DNA of 64,000 bases from JAKFDI01 sp036676235 (GTDB lineage Bacteria > Pseudomonadota > Gammaproteobacteria > Burkholderiales > Burkholderiaceae_C), in assembly GCA_036676235.1 (NCBI GenBank), contig JAKFDI010000095.1, positions 1 through 64,000 of the forward strand, written 5' to 3'. The position numbers were made by a program, and so were the translations under genes. Positions 37,963-46,179 of the stretch are shown here, one piece after another. Below the pieces are notes generated by a model. That model was not told the DNA's origin, did no database searches, and worked only from the letters and a program-made list of their open reading frames with translations. Positions within the stretch are counted from its first letter, which is position 1; each line of letters begins with the position of its first letter.

Positions 37963-39608
37963 TGCGCGGCCTCCTTGACCAGCGCGTGCTTGAACAGGGC
38001 CGGCCGCGAACGCTGCGGGCCGAGCTTGAGCGCCATGGCGATGAAGTGCCAGGCGAACACCAGGTGGCCGGCCGTCATCAGCGCGCCGCCCACGCTGCGG
38101 GCCTTGAGCCAGGGCAGGGTCAGCGTCACCGACTCCATGAAGGGCCGGGCCGCATCCAGCATGGCCGTGCCCTGCAGCCAGCCGCCGATGGTCAGGCTCC
38201 AGAAGTACACCGCGATGCCGATCGTCACCAGCCAGAAGTGCAGCGAGATGAACCGCGGATACGGCCACTCGCGCGCCGTGATGCGCGGCATCACGAAGTA
38301 CATGGCGCCGAAGAACACCAGGCTCACGAAGCCGTAGAGCCCGAGGTGCGCGTGCGCCACGGTGTAGTGCGTGAAGTGGGTGACGGCGTTCATGCTGCGC
38401 AGCGCCTCGAGCGAGCCCTGCACCGAGCTGGCCGTGTACATGAGGCCGCCGATGCCGATGAAGCGCAGCGTGGGCGAATCGCGCAGTGCCGAGACGCGGC
38501 CCTGCAGCGTCTGGAACATGTTCACGGTGAAGGCCGCGACCGGAATGATCATCATCATGCTCTGCACGATGGACAAGGTGACCATCCACTCGGGCACCGG
38601 CCCGCCGATCAGGTGGTGGCCACCCACCTGGCCGTAGAAGAAGGCGAGGCCCCAGAAGCCCAGCAGCGACAGGTTGTACGACTGCACCGGCCGCCCGATC
38701 ACCTTGGGCAGAAAGTAGTAGACGGACGCGAGCGCGAGCGGCGTGTAGAACAGCCCCAGCACGTTGTGGCCGAACCACCAGTTCATCGCCGCCTGCTCCA
38801 CGCCGGCGTGCAGGCCGGGGATCTTGGCCACGACGAACAGCACCGGCAGCCAGAACAGCGCACAGCCCATGTACCAGACCGACACGTACAGGTGCTGCAC
38901 CCGGCGGTTGACGAGCGTCATCACCAGCGGCGAGGCGATGAGCGCGCCGCCAAGTGCGAACAGGATGCCGATCTGCCAGGGGATCTCGAGCCACTCCAGC
39001 CCGTCGTTCACACCGGCACCGATGCTGCCGAGACCCGCGATCAGCGCCGCGTTCCAGAGCACGCCGCCGACGAACGCATAGCGCGCGCCCATCAGCGGCG
39101 TCTTGAGCAGGCGCGGGATGATGAACAGCGCAATGCCGAGGCCCGCCATCGGCGCCCAGCCGTAGGCCACCGCATTGAGGTGGATGGTGCGGATGCGCCC
39201 GAAGGTGAGCCACGCCTGCTGCACCAGCCAGTCGGGCTCGTGCAGCTTGAGCGAGGCGGTGAGCCCGGCGGCCGAGGCCACCAGCAGCCACACGACGGCG
39301 CAGGCGAAGAAGAAGAACACCACCGGCCGCGTCGATTCGTCGGCGTGGGCGCGCTCGGCGAGTTCGGCCGCACCCGCGGCCTGCGCCGACTCGGGCGCGC
39401 CGGCCGCAACCATCGAGGTCTGCAGCGCGCCTTGCGCGGCGGCGGTGGCCGCCGGTTCTTCGACGCGGCCGATCTCGCCGGGCGCGAAGATGATTTCCGC
39501 GCCGCGGCTGCTGCGGTCGAACAGACCCGAGCGCTGCGACCAGATGAAGAACAGCAATGCCACGAACGACAGCACGAAGGCCGACAACAGGATCGCAACC
39601 GTGCTCAC
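37959..39608 (-). CDS. ccoN: cbb3-type cytochrome oxidase subunit I with CcoS-like N-terminal extension
   Basis: Haem-copper oxidase subunit I of 549 residues. Low-spin haem ligands H143 and H421, high-spin haem ligand H419, CuB ligands H281, H331 and H332, and the cross-linkable tyrosine Y325 six residues before the HH pair, as in cbb3 oxidases. This argues for oxygen reduction rather than NO reduction. Residues 1-50 form a separate TM followed by WSQRSGLFD, which resembles the small protein CcoS. A linker of about 45 Ala/Glu-rich residues leads to the oxidase core. No separate ccoS is seen. Confidence 0.93.
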   Translation of the reverse strand: MSTVAILLSAFVLSFVALLFFIWSQRSGLFDRSSRGAEIIFAPGEIGRVEEPAATAAAQGALQTSMVAAGAPESAQAAGAAELAERAHADESTRPVVFFFFACAVVWLLVASAAGLTASLKLHEPDWLVQQAWLTFGRIRTIHLNAVAYGWAPMAGLGIALFIIPRLLKTPLMGARYAFVGGVLWNAALIAGLGSIGAGVNDGLEWLEIPWQIGILFALGGALIASPLVMTLVNRRVQHLYVSVWYMGCALFWLPVLFVVAKIPGLHAGVEQAAMNWWFGHNVLGLFYTPLALASVYYFLPKVIGRPVQSYNLSLLGFWGLAFFYGQVGGHHLIGGPVPEWMVTLSIVQSMMMIIPVAAFTVNMFQTLQGRVSALRDSPTLRFIGIGGLMYTASSVQGSLEALRSMNAVTHFTHYTVAHAHLGLYGFVSLVFFGAMYFVMPRITAREWPYPRFISLHFWLVTIGIAVYFWSLTIGGWLQGTAMLDAARPFMESVTLTLPWLKARSVGGALMTAGHLVFAWHFIAMALKLGPQRSRPALFKHALVKEAAQ

Positions 39609-39691
39609 GAAGACTCCTTGTTCAACATGCCGCTGCGAACGAGCGTGTGCCCGCCGCAGCCATCAGGGGGGCGCGCCAAGGCGCGCGGGGT

Positions 39692-40897
39692 TCAGCCGTC
39701 CTTGCCGTCCACGCGCGGCTGCATCAGCCACGGCGTGAAGCGCCACAGGTAGATCGCGAAGGCTGCGCCCCAGGCGGCGGCGGCGGCGATCAATGAAGGC
39801 ACGTACAGCGCCGTGCTCACGAGCGGCAGCAGCACGCGCAGCACGGCCGCCGCCATCACCAGCGCATAGGCCAGCACCTCGGGTTTCGAGGCCTGCAGCG
39901 TCCGCCCGGTGTGGCCGCGCGCGGTGCGCGTGATCATGCCGATGATGAGGCCGCCGGTGGCGCCCACGGCGAGCGCGTGCACGCCGGCCGACACCGGCAC
40001 CCAGCCCATCTGGGCTGCAGCGAGCAGCGCGAGGCCGAGCGGAATCCAGGCATAGGCCGCATGAAGAATCCACAGGATGGGCCGCGAGCGCGTGACCAAG
40101 GGCCGCCACTGCCAGGCACGCGCCGCCTGCAGCAGTGCCGCCGCACCGAGCACCAGCGCCGGCAGCACGCCCGCATGCGCACACACCCACAGCAGCAGGC
40201 CCAGCCCCGTGGCGGCAATCGCCGCGCGGTCGAGCCACGGGTTGAGCGCGAGCTTCAGCCCCGGCGTCACGTTCATCGTGAACGCCGGCACCACGCGCCC
40301 GGCGATCACGCACTCGATCATCACGATGAGCGCGAGGCCGGCGTACAGCGGCGTCGTCGCGGCCATCTCGATCGTGCCCATCACCGAGAGGTGGAACAAC
40401 AGGTTGACGATCGAAAGCAGGACGAGGATGCCCACCAGCGGCAGGTTGCGGCGGTTCTTCGCGCGCACCAGCACATCGCCGAACACCGCCGCGACGATGG
40501 GCAGCAGCACCACGTCGAGGAAGGCATACACCGCGTAGGGCGCACCCAGCGCCGCGAACCGCGCCGCCACCCACAGCAGCGCGAGCGCACCGAGGAAGGC
40601 ACCCCGGGGCGTGTCCAGCCCCGTCCACGCCTTGCCCGCGGTCAGCAGGAAACCGACGACCACCGCAATGGCGAAGCCGAACAGCATCTCGTGCGCATGC
40701 CACAGCAGCGGCGGCGCGCTGGTGGCGAGGCTCAACTGGCCGAGGAACATCGCCACCCACAGCGGCACGGCGACGGCGGCCAGCACGGCCGCGCAAAGGT
40801 AGAAAGGGCGAAAGCCGAGGCGCAGCAGCGGCAGGCCGCGCGCCGCCGGAGCAGGCGTGCCCGGCGGCTGGATGGAAAGGGGAACGGTCGGTTTCAT
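39692..40897 (-). CDS. nnrS: NnrS-family membrane protein
   Basis: A 401-residue protein with about 12 membrane segments. It shows the NnrS signatures RLGFRPFYL, WHAHEMLFGF and FLLTAGKAWTGL, and a late HALAVGATGGLIIGMITR block. NnrS is a haem- and copper-containing protein linked to nitric-oxide tolerance. It is first in the oxidase cluster, 83 bases before ccoN. A half-conserved FNR-type site (TTGATTTGAGACAA on this strand, 41000-41013) lies about 100 bases upstream. Confidence 0.93.
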   Translation of the reverse strand: MKPTVPLSIQPPGTPAPAARGLPLLRLGFRPFYLCAAVLAAVAVPLWVAMFLGQLSLATSAPPLLWHAHEMLFGFAIAVVVGFLLTAGKAWTGLDTPRGAFLGALALLWVAARFAALGAPYAVYAFLDVVLLPIVAAVFGDVLVRAKNRRNLPLVGILVLLSIVNLLFHLSVMGTIEMAATTPLYAGLALIVMIECVIAGRVVPAFTMNVTPGLKLALNPWLDRAAIAATGLGLLLWVCAHAGVLPALVLGAAALLQAARAWQWRPLVTRSRPILWILHAAYAWIPLGLALLAAAQMGWVPVSAGVHALAVGATGGLIIGMITRTARGHTGRTLQASKPEVLAYALVMAAAVLRVLLPLVSTALYVPSLIAAAAAWGAAFAIYLWRFTPWLMQPRVDGKDG

Positions 40898-40999
40898 ACG
40901 CCTTCGGCGTGCGCCCAGGTTAAAGCTTCATTTGTCGAGTACCTTAACTTTTCGCCACGACGCAGGCAAGGGCTGGAAGGCACTGCACGGCCCCTTGGC

Positions 41000-41013
41000 T
41001 TGTCTCAAATCAA
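41000..41013 (-). promoter_or_regulatory. Possible FNR/Anr-type site upstream of nnrS
   Basis: On the minus strand TTGAT-TTGA-GACAA: one half is a perfect FNR half-site and the other matches 3 of 5. Position about 100 bases before the nnrS start. A role in low-oxygen or NO control fits the genes, but the match is weak. Confidence 0.3.
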
Positions 41014-41049
41014 TTCCGGGCGCGGCATCTGCGCACGAAGCGCACAGAC

Positions 41050-41083
41050 GAAAAAAACCCGGCGGGGCGCGCCGGGTTTTTTG
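41050..41083. terminator. Bidirectional Rho-independent terminator
   Basis: AAAAAAACCCGGC then GCCGGGTTTTTT with loop GGGGCGC. It ends the PEP-CTERM gene, which is read on the minus strand, and lies upstream of the nnrS promoter region. Confidence 0.9.
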
Positions 41084-41098
41084 AGCCGTAGGGCCGGG

Positions 41099-41749
41099 TC
41101 AGGCTTTGCGACGACGAGCGGCGGCCAGGCCGAACAGCGCGATGCCGACGAGGGCGAGCGACGCGGGTTCGGGGACTGTGCCGGGAACGATGACGGTGAT
41201 GTCCGAGCGCGCGACCGCGCCATCCGATCTGCTGCTGGCAACCAGCGAGAAGTTGTACGAGCCCGCAGCGTTCGCATCGAAGCCCGGGAAGGCGAAGTGC
41301 AACATGCCCAGGTTCCAGGAATCCTGCAAAGCCGAATTCGCGAGTTCAAAAACGGTCGCGGTGTCGTTGGCCGTTGGATCGGTGTCGAAGATGAATTGGT
41401 ACGTGTAGTCGTCGATGTCGGCAGCATCGCCGAGGATGGCGTAGCCGATGTTCCAGAGCGACAGCGGTGCGGCCACTGGGTAGCCGGGCTGCGGGTTGGA
41501 CACACCAGCGGTGGCGTAGAAAGTGCCATTGCCGTCGTTGGTGAGCGCCGGGCCGGAATAGCGCTGATGGGCGGTCAGACCCAGGGTCACGCCGCCGTAG
41601 GTATCGACGGCCACGGCATCGTTGGGGATGCCCGTGCCGCCGAAGGTGGCGCCGGGCAGGGCTTGCAGGGGCGCAGCGACAGCAGCGCCGGCGATCAAGG
41701 CGCCGGCAACGGCCAGGGCGTTCGCGAGGATGCTCTTCTTCAAAGTCAT
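41099..41749 (-). CDS. PEP-CTERM sorting-domain protein
   Basis: A 216-residue secreted protein. A Sec signal peptide (MTLKKSILANALAVAGALIA, cleavage near AVA-AP) precedes a beta-rich domain with many Thr/Asn/Gly residues. The C-terminus is a textbook PEP-CTERM tail: VPEPAS, hydrophobic segment LALVGIALFGLAA, then RRRKA. Proteins with this tail are processed by exosortase and tied to the envelope or extracellular matrix. No exosortase gene is in the window. GGAGAAGAG precedes the start. Confidence 0.9.
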   Translation of the reverse strand: MTLKKSILANALAVAGALIAGAAVAAPLQALPGATFGGTGIPNDAVAVDTYGGVTLGLTAHQRYSGPALTNDGNGTFYATAGVSNPQPGYPVAAPLSLWNIGYAILGDAADIDDYTYQFIFDTDPTANDTATVFELANSALQDSWNLGMLHFAFPGFDANAAGSYNFSLVASSRSDGAVARSDITVIVPGTVPEPASLALVGIALFGLAAARRRKA

Positions 41750-42254
41750 GGGGTCTCTTCTCCGTGGTGATGGCAAAAGCCACACCGACTTAGCAGCATT
41801 CAGACCATTGCCAGCGCTCCCCCTAAAACGTATGTCTTGACAACGGCTTACGCTCGTGGATGGATTTGGCCCGGGCGGCTGGTCCGCCCAGATGTAAATC
41901 GGTCCGACAGGGTCCGCGCCCCGCGATCCGCTCCGCAGCCATCACGCCCGCCTCGGCGGCGGCAGCCTCACGCTGCCGGCCCGCGGCCTTCAGCTTTGCG
42001 GCCTGTGGCCGATAACGGTGAGCGCCCGGCGCTGAATCGCCGGGCATTTCCATTCGACGCAGTACCCATGTCTCCCGCAGTTTCCGACCCCTTGCGCCGC
42101 ATCCGGCGCCCGCCGGCCGCCCGGTCCGTCGCTCGCCGCGGCACGGGCCCCGCGCCAACCCCCACCCCGAATCCGCGCGCCCGCTGAGTGGCGCGCCGCG
42201 ACATCACGCGGCCCGCGTGCGCCCGCCCTTTCTTCATTCACTCGCAGTACCGCC
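41750..42254. other. 505-base intergenic region before the chemoreceptor gene
   Basis: No gene of known family. It contains the sigma-28-like promoter (41989-42015) and the hairpin GCCCGGCG / CGCCGGGC at about 42024-42045. A short open frame of 39 codons (42068-42187, MSPAVSDPLRRIRRPP...) is very basic and proline-rich, and has no ribosome-binding site; I do not call it. The left part must hold the promoter of the PEP-CTERM gene. Confidence 0.6.
41989..42015 (+). promoter_or_regulatory. Sigma-28 (FliA) type promoter for the chemoreceptor gene
   Basis: TTCAGCTT, 11 bases, GCCGATAA. The -10 element equals the FliA consensus exactly and the -35 element matches 5 of 8. It lies 240 bases upstream of the chemoreceptor start and points at it. 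Confidence 0.65.
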
Positions 42255-43979
42255 ATGACACTCTTCTCGCGCACAACGCTGGCTCGAAGCCTCGTCCTGT
42301 CCTACGCCGCCGTGATCCTCGTCTTTCTGGCCGTCTCGGGCGTCACGCTCTGGGCCGGCATGCAGATGGCGAAGACCGAGCAGGTCAACGCCACCACCTA
42401 CCGCGCCATCGGCAACGGCACGACGATGCTGCAGGCCATGACCGAGTACGTGTCCCTCACGCGCGGCGCGATGGTGAACGGCCAGACAGCCGACGCCGAA
42501 CACACGGCCAAGCTGTCCAAGGACTTTGAAGCCGCGTGGAACTCGGCCAAGGAACTCACCGCCGGCGAAGCCGACCAGCACGCCCGCCTCGACGCCATGC
42601 GCGCGCAGATGAAGCAGCTCGTCGAGGTGAACAGCACGCTGATCGCCACGCGGCTGGCCGTGAAGGAAGGCGTGGTCTCGTTCGACGACTTCCTCGCGCG
42701 CTTCTCCGAGGGCAAGGACGATGAACTCATCGCGAGCTTCCGCGCCAAGCAGGCCGAGTTCAACAAGAAGGAGTTGACCGACCTGTACGCACAGCTTGCG
42801 CGGGCCGAGACGCTGCGCCAGTTCAACCTGCTGGTGGTGGTGGGCGGCGCGTGCCTCGCCATCCTTGCGGCCGCGGCCATGGCCTTCTTCGGCGTGCGCC
42901 GTCTGCGGGCCTCGCTCGGCGGCGAGCCGGCCTATGCCGCCAACGTGGCGCGCGAGATCGCCGACGGCAACCTGCTGATCCAGGTCGACACCCGCCCCGG
43001 CGACAGCACCAGCGTGCTCGCCGCGATGAAGGCCATGCGCGACCGGCTGGCCGGCATCGTGGGCGACGTGCGCTCTACGGCCGACGGCGTCTCCGTGGCC
43101 TCGGCCGAGATCGCCGCCGGCAATGCCGACCTGTCGTCACGCACCGAGCAGCAGGCCTCGGCGCTGGAGGAGACGGCCGCCTCGATGGAGGAACTGGGCA
43201 GCACGGTGAGCGGCAACGCCGAGAACGCGCGCCAGGCCAACCAGCTCGCACTGGCCGCCTCCAGCGTCGCGGCGCAGGGCGGCGAGGCGGTCGGCCACGT
43301 GGTCCAGACGATGAAGGGCATCAGCGACAGCTCGCGCAAGATTGCCGACATCATCGGCGTCATCGACGGCATCGCCTTCCAGACCAACATCCTCGCGCTC
43401 AACGCCGCCGTCGAAGCGGCACGTGCCGGCGAGCAGGGCCGCGGCTTCGCGGTGGTGGCAAGCGAAGTGCGAAGCCTCGCGCAGCGCTCGGCCGAGGCGG
43501 CCAAGGAGATCAAGTCGCTCATCACCGCGAGCGTGGAACAGGTCGAGCAGGGCACGGCGCAGGTCGACCGCGCCGGCGCAACGATCGGCGAGGTAGTGGC
43601 CTCCATCCGCCGCGTGACCGACATCGTGGGCGAGATCAGCGCCGCGAGCATCGAGCAGGCGGCGGGCGTCGGCCAGGTGGCCGAAGCCGTGACCGAGATG
43701 GACCGCGCCACGCAGCAGAACGCAGCGCTGGTGGAGGAATCGGCCGCGGCGGCGGAAAGCCTCAAGACCCAGGCGGCACAGCTCGTGGATGCGATGGCGG
43801 TGTTCCGCGTGGCGACGGCGGGCGCTTTCCCGGTTGCTCAGTCGCCGCGCATGCCGGCACCGGCCGTGGTGGCCAACGACGCCATTGCGCGCGCCGCCTC
43901 GGCCGCGAAGGCACCGGCACCGGCCCGCTCCGGCGCCGCGGCCGTCCGTGCGAGCAGCGACGATTGGGAAAGCTTCTGA
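42255..43979 (+). CDS. Methyl-accepting chemotaxis protein
   Basis: A 574-residue Tsr-like chemoreceptor. TM1 at about 13-35, a four-helix-bundle periplasmic domain (to about 190), TM2 at about 192-213, HAMP, then the signalling hairpin with tip GIAFQTNILALNAAVEAARA near residues 370-390. Methylation helices flank it. An alanine/proline linker leads to the C-terminal DDWESF, a WxxF-type tether for CheR/CheB. The FliA-like promoter upstream would tie its expression to motility. No che genes are nearby. Ligand unknown. Confidence 0.95.
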   Translation: MTLFSRTTLARSLVLSYAAVILVFLAVSGVTLWAGMQMAKTEQVNATTYRAIGNGTTMLQAMTEYVSLTRGAMVNGQTADAEHTAKLSKDFEAAWNSAKELTAGEADQHARLDAMRAQMKQLVEVNSTLIATRLAVKEGVVSFDDFLARFSEGKDDELIASFRAKQAEFNKKELTDLYAQLARAETLRQFNLLVVVGGACLAILAAAAMAFFGVRRLRASLGGEPAYAANVAREIADGNLLIQVDTRPGDSTSVLAAMKAMRDRLAGIVGDVRSTADGVSVASAEIAAGNADLSSRTEQQASALEETAASMEELGSTVSGNAENARQANQLALAASSVAAQGGEAVGHVVQTMKGISDSSRKIADIIGVIDGIAFQTNILALNAAVEAARAGEQGRGFAVVASEVRSLAQRSAEAAKEIKSLITASVEQVEQGTAQVDRAGATIGEVVASIRRVTDIVGEISAASIEQAAGVGQVAEAVTEMDRATQQNAALVEESAAAAESLKTQAAQLVDAMAVFRVATAGAFPVAQSPRMPAPAVVANDAIARAASAAKAPAPARSGAAAVRASSDDWESF

Positions 43980-43980
43980 G

Positions 43981-44060
43981 CGCCCCCAGACCTGCCGCTT
44001 CGCGTCAGGCCCCCCGAGGGGGTCAAGGAAACTTGGGGCGGCCCGGCGTTTCCTTGAGAG
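43981..44060. repeat. Intergenic palindromic element after the chemoreceptor gene
   Basis: Contains GGCCCCCCGAGGGGGTC and a perfect 10-bp inverted repeat TCAAGGAAAC (44023) / GTTTCCTTGA (44048). Possible terminator or repeat of the kind common after genes in Burkholderiales. Confidence 0.7.
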
Positions 44061-44081
44061 CGCGCTGAACTGAAGCGCACC

Positions 44082-44102
44082 GCGGGCGAATCCAACGCCC
44101 GC
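44082..44102 (-). terminator. Hairpin after the beta-lactamase gene
   Basis: GCGGGCG / CGCCCGC with a 7-base loop, just beyond the stop of the beta-lactamase gene. No strong T run. Confidence 0.45.
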
Positions 44103-44107
44103 GTGGT

Positions 44108-44989
44108 TCATCTGGCGCCGGTCACCGCATGCGCGACCTGCGCCACCGCCGCATTGCGCGCCGCCTCGTCCGCGCTTGCCTCGGTGAGGTACACCGCCAC
44201 CACGATGGGCGGGCGCCCCGGCGGCCAGTACACGCCGACGTCGTTGGTGGTGCCGCGCGCGCCGGTGCCCGTCTTGCTGCCCAGGCGCCAGCCGGCGGGC
44301 AGCTCATGGCGCAGGCGCTTGAGGTTGGTGCGTGTGGCTTCCATCCAGCTCGCGAGCTGCGCGCGGCTTGAGGCCGACAGCGCATCGCCCACCAGCGTGG
44401 CGCGCAGCGCCGTCGCCATGGCGCGCGGCGTGGTGGTGTCGCGCGGGTCGCCGGGCGTCGCCTCGTTGAGTTCAGGCTCCCAGCGGTCGAGCCGGGTCAC
44501 CGTGTCGCCCAGCGTGCGGGCATAGCGCGTCAGCCCCGGCGGGCCGCCGAAGCTTTCCAGCAGCAGATTGCCGGCGGTGTTGTCGCTCAGCGTGATGGCT
44601 GCTTCGCACAGCGCGGCCAGCGTCATGCCGTCGCGGCCGGCGTGTTTTTCCGTCGCGGGCGAATACGTCACCAGCGCTTCGCGGCTGAAGTGAATGCGGC
44701 GGTCGAGCCGCTCCTGCCCGGCGTCCACGCGCGCCAGCACGTGGGCCGCGGCCAGCCACTTGAAGGTGCTGCACATCGGAAAGCGTTCGTCGAGGCGGTG
44801 GCCCTGCAGGCGGCCGTCGGCGGTATCGAGCACGGCCACGCCCAGCCGGCCGGCGGCGGAGGCTTCGATCGCTTGCCACGGCGCGTCCGGCGCAGGCTTC
44901 GGATTCTTCTGCTGCGCACAGGCGAGCAGCGGGCTGGTGGCGGCCAGCGCCAGAAGGTGGCGGCTGAAGCGGCGGCGGTTCATCGTCAT
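44108..44989 (-). CDS. Class A beta-lactamase
   Basis: Serine beta-lactamase of 293 residues with all class A motifs: nucleophile S74 and K77 in CSTFKW, SDN in TLSDNTAGN, the omega-loop glutamate in WEPELNEA, and KTG in GSKTGTG. The signal region has a twin arginine (MNRRRFSRHLLALAATSPL) and a possible lipobox LLAC, so export by Tat and lipid anchoring are possible. AAAGGA precedes the ATG at 44989. It is divergent from an AmpR-like regulator, the classic inducible arrangement, which suggests a chromosomal, inducible enzyme. Spectrum not predictable here. Confidence 0.93.
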   Translation of the reverse strand: MTMNRRRFSRHLLALAATSPLLACAQQKNPKPAPDAPWQAIEASAAGRLGVAVLDTADGRLQGHRLDERFPMCSTFKWLAAAHVLARVDAGQERLDRRIHFSREALVTYSPATEKHAGRDGMTLAALCEAAITLSDNTAGNLLLESFGGPPGLTRYARTLGDTVTRLDRWEPELNEATPGDPRDTTTPRAMATALRATLVGDALSASSRAQLASWMEATRTNLKRLRHELPAGWRLGSKTGTGARGTTNDVGVYWPPGRPPIVVAVYLTEASADEAARNAAVAQVAHAVTGAR

Positions 44990-45003
44990 CGGTGTCCTTT
45001 CAA

Positions 45004-45066
45004 GGAATGAGGGCTGAAGGCGGCGCACGTTAGCCAGCACCGCAGGAGCGCACAAACGGTCATTCC
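45004..45066. promoter_or_regulatory. Divergent promoter region of the beta-lactamase and its regulator
   Basis: The 78-base gap carries a 7-bp inverted repeat, GGAATGA at 45004 and TCATTCC at 45060, which bounds most of it. A LysR-type operator is expected here. No clear T-N11-A core stands out. Confidence 0.35.
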
Positions 45067-45067
45067 G

Positions 45068-45970
45068 ATGGCGAAGCCTCAGAAAATCTTGGGCATGAAC
45101 CTGCCCCTGAACGCCTTGCGCGCCTTCGAGGTGTCGGCCCGGCACCTGAGCTTCACGCGCGCCGCCATCGAGCTGAACGTGACGCAGACGGCCGTGAGCG
45201 CCCAGGTGAAGAACCTGGAAGACCGGCTCGGCACGCCCCTCTTTCGCCGCCTGCCGCGCGGCCTCGCGCTGACCGACGAAGGCCAGGCGCTGCTGCCCAT
45301 GCTGAGCGAGAGCTTCGCGCGCATCGGCGCCGTGCTCGGCCAGTTCCAGGGCGGGCGCCTGCGCGAGTTGCTGACGGTGGCGGCGGTGGGCACCTTCGCC
45401 GTCGGCTGGCTGCTGCCGCGGCTGCCGGCCTTTCATCGCCACCACCCGTTCATCGACCTGCGGCTGATGACCAACAACAACCGCGTGGACCTGGCCGGCG
45501 AAGGGCTCGACTACGCCATCCGCTTCGGCGACGGCGCCTGGCACGGCACCGAGGCCGAGGCGCTGATCGACGCACCGCTCTCGCCGGTGTGCACGCCTGC
45601 GCTCGCGAGCGGCCTGCGCGCGCCCGGCGATCTGCAGCGCGAGACCTTGCTGCGCTCGTACCGCGCCGACGAGTGGACTTGCTGGTTCGCCGCCGCCGGC
45701 GTGGCGCCGCCCTTGCTGCGCGGCCCGGTCTTCGATTCGTCGCTGACGATGGCCGCCGCCGCCGTGCAAGGCATCGGCGTCGGCCTGCTGCCGCCGACGA
45801 TGATCGCGGCCGAACTGCGCGACGAGCGGCTGGTGCAGCCCTTCGACATCGAGGTGTCGACGGGGCGCTACTGGCTCACGCGGCTGAAGTCGCGACCGGT
45901 GTCGAAAGCGATGCGCGAGTTTCGACAGTGGCTGCTGCAGACCGTCGACGCCGAAGCCCCGACCGCCTGA
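45068..45970 (+). CDS. LysR-family regulator, AmpR/PenR-like
   Basis: A 300-residue LysR regulator. The N-terminal helix-turn-helix is LPLNALRAFEVSARHLSFTR followed by AIELNVTQTAVSAQVKNLE, which closely follows AmpR-type proteins. The effector domain ends near FRQWLLQTVDAE. AmpR-type regulators induce beta-lactamase in response to muropeptides. The alternative start MNLPLN at 45095 would remove 9 residues; neither start has a good ribosome-binding site. Confidence 0.9.
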   Translation: MAKPQKILGMNLPLNALRAFEVSARHLSFTRAAIELNVTQTAVSAQVKNLEDRLGTPLFRRLPRGLALTDEGQALLPMLSESFARIGAVLGQFQGGRLRELLTVAAVGTFAVGWLLPRLPAFHRHHPFIDLRLMTNNNRVDLAGEGLDYAIRFGDGAWHGTEAEALIDAPLSPVCTPALASGLRAPGDLQRETLLRSYRADEWTCWFAAAGVAPPLLRGPVFDSSLTMAAAAVQGIGVGLLPPTMIAAELRDERLVQPFDIEVSTGRYWLTRLKSRPVSKAMREFRQWLLQTVDAEAPTA

Positions 45971-45988
45971 CCGCATCGCGCGCCAACG

Positions 45989-46043
45989 CATCGCCCACAT
46001 GCTTCACGGCGAGGCGGCCGCACCGCCGTGAAGCGCGGCGATG
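45989..46043. terminator. Long hairpin after the LysR gene
   Basis: Perfect 11-bp arms GCTTCACGGCG (46001) and CGCCGTGAAGC (46024), with extra pairing outside (CATCGCC / GGCGATG). No T run, so it may be a terminator or a site for the downstream transporter gene. Confidence 0.5.
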
Positions 46044-46179
46044 TGATCGCGATGCACACGATCAGTGCCGCACGCTGCCTCTGATACGCCGCCACGCCGC
46101 GGCAGCACGCACGCCGCACCGGTGGCCTGCATCTTGCGATTCACGCCACTTCGATTGCTCAACCCACAGAGGAGAGGAA

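Noticed and set aside
37959..39608. Nitric-oxide reductase (NorB) instead of an oxidase
   Set aside because: The tyrosine six residues before the HH pair (Y325) and the CcoO-type partner indicate a cbb3 oxidase, in spite of the nearby nnrS.
37962..39752. 596-codon plus-strand frame opposite ccoN
   Set aside because: Arginine/histidine-rich shadow of the oxidase gene.
42068..42187. 39-codon open frame in the chemoreceptor leader
   Set aside because: No ribosome-binding site, very basic and proline-rich, and no family; kept only as a note in the intergenic entry.
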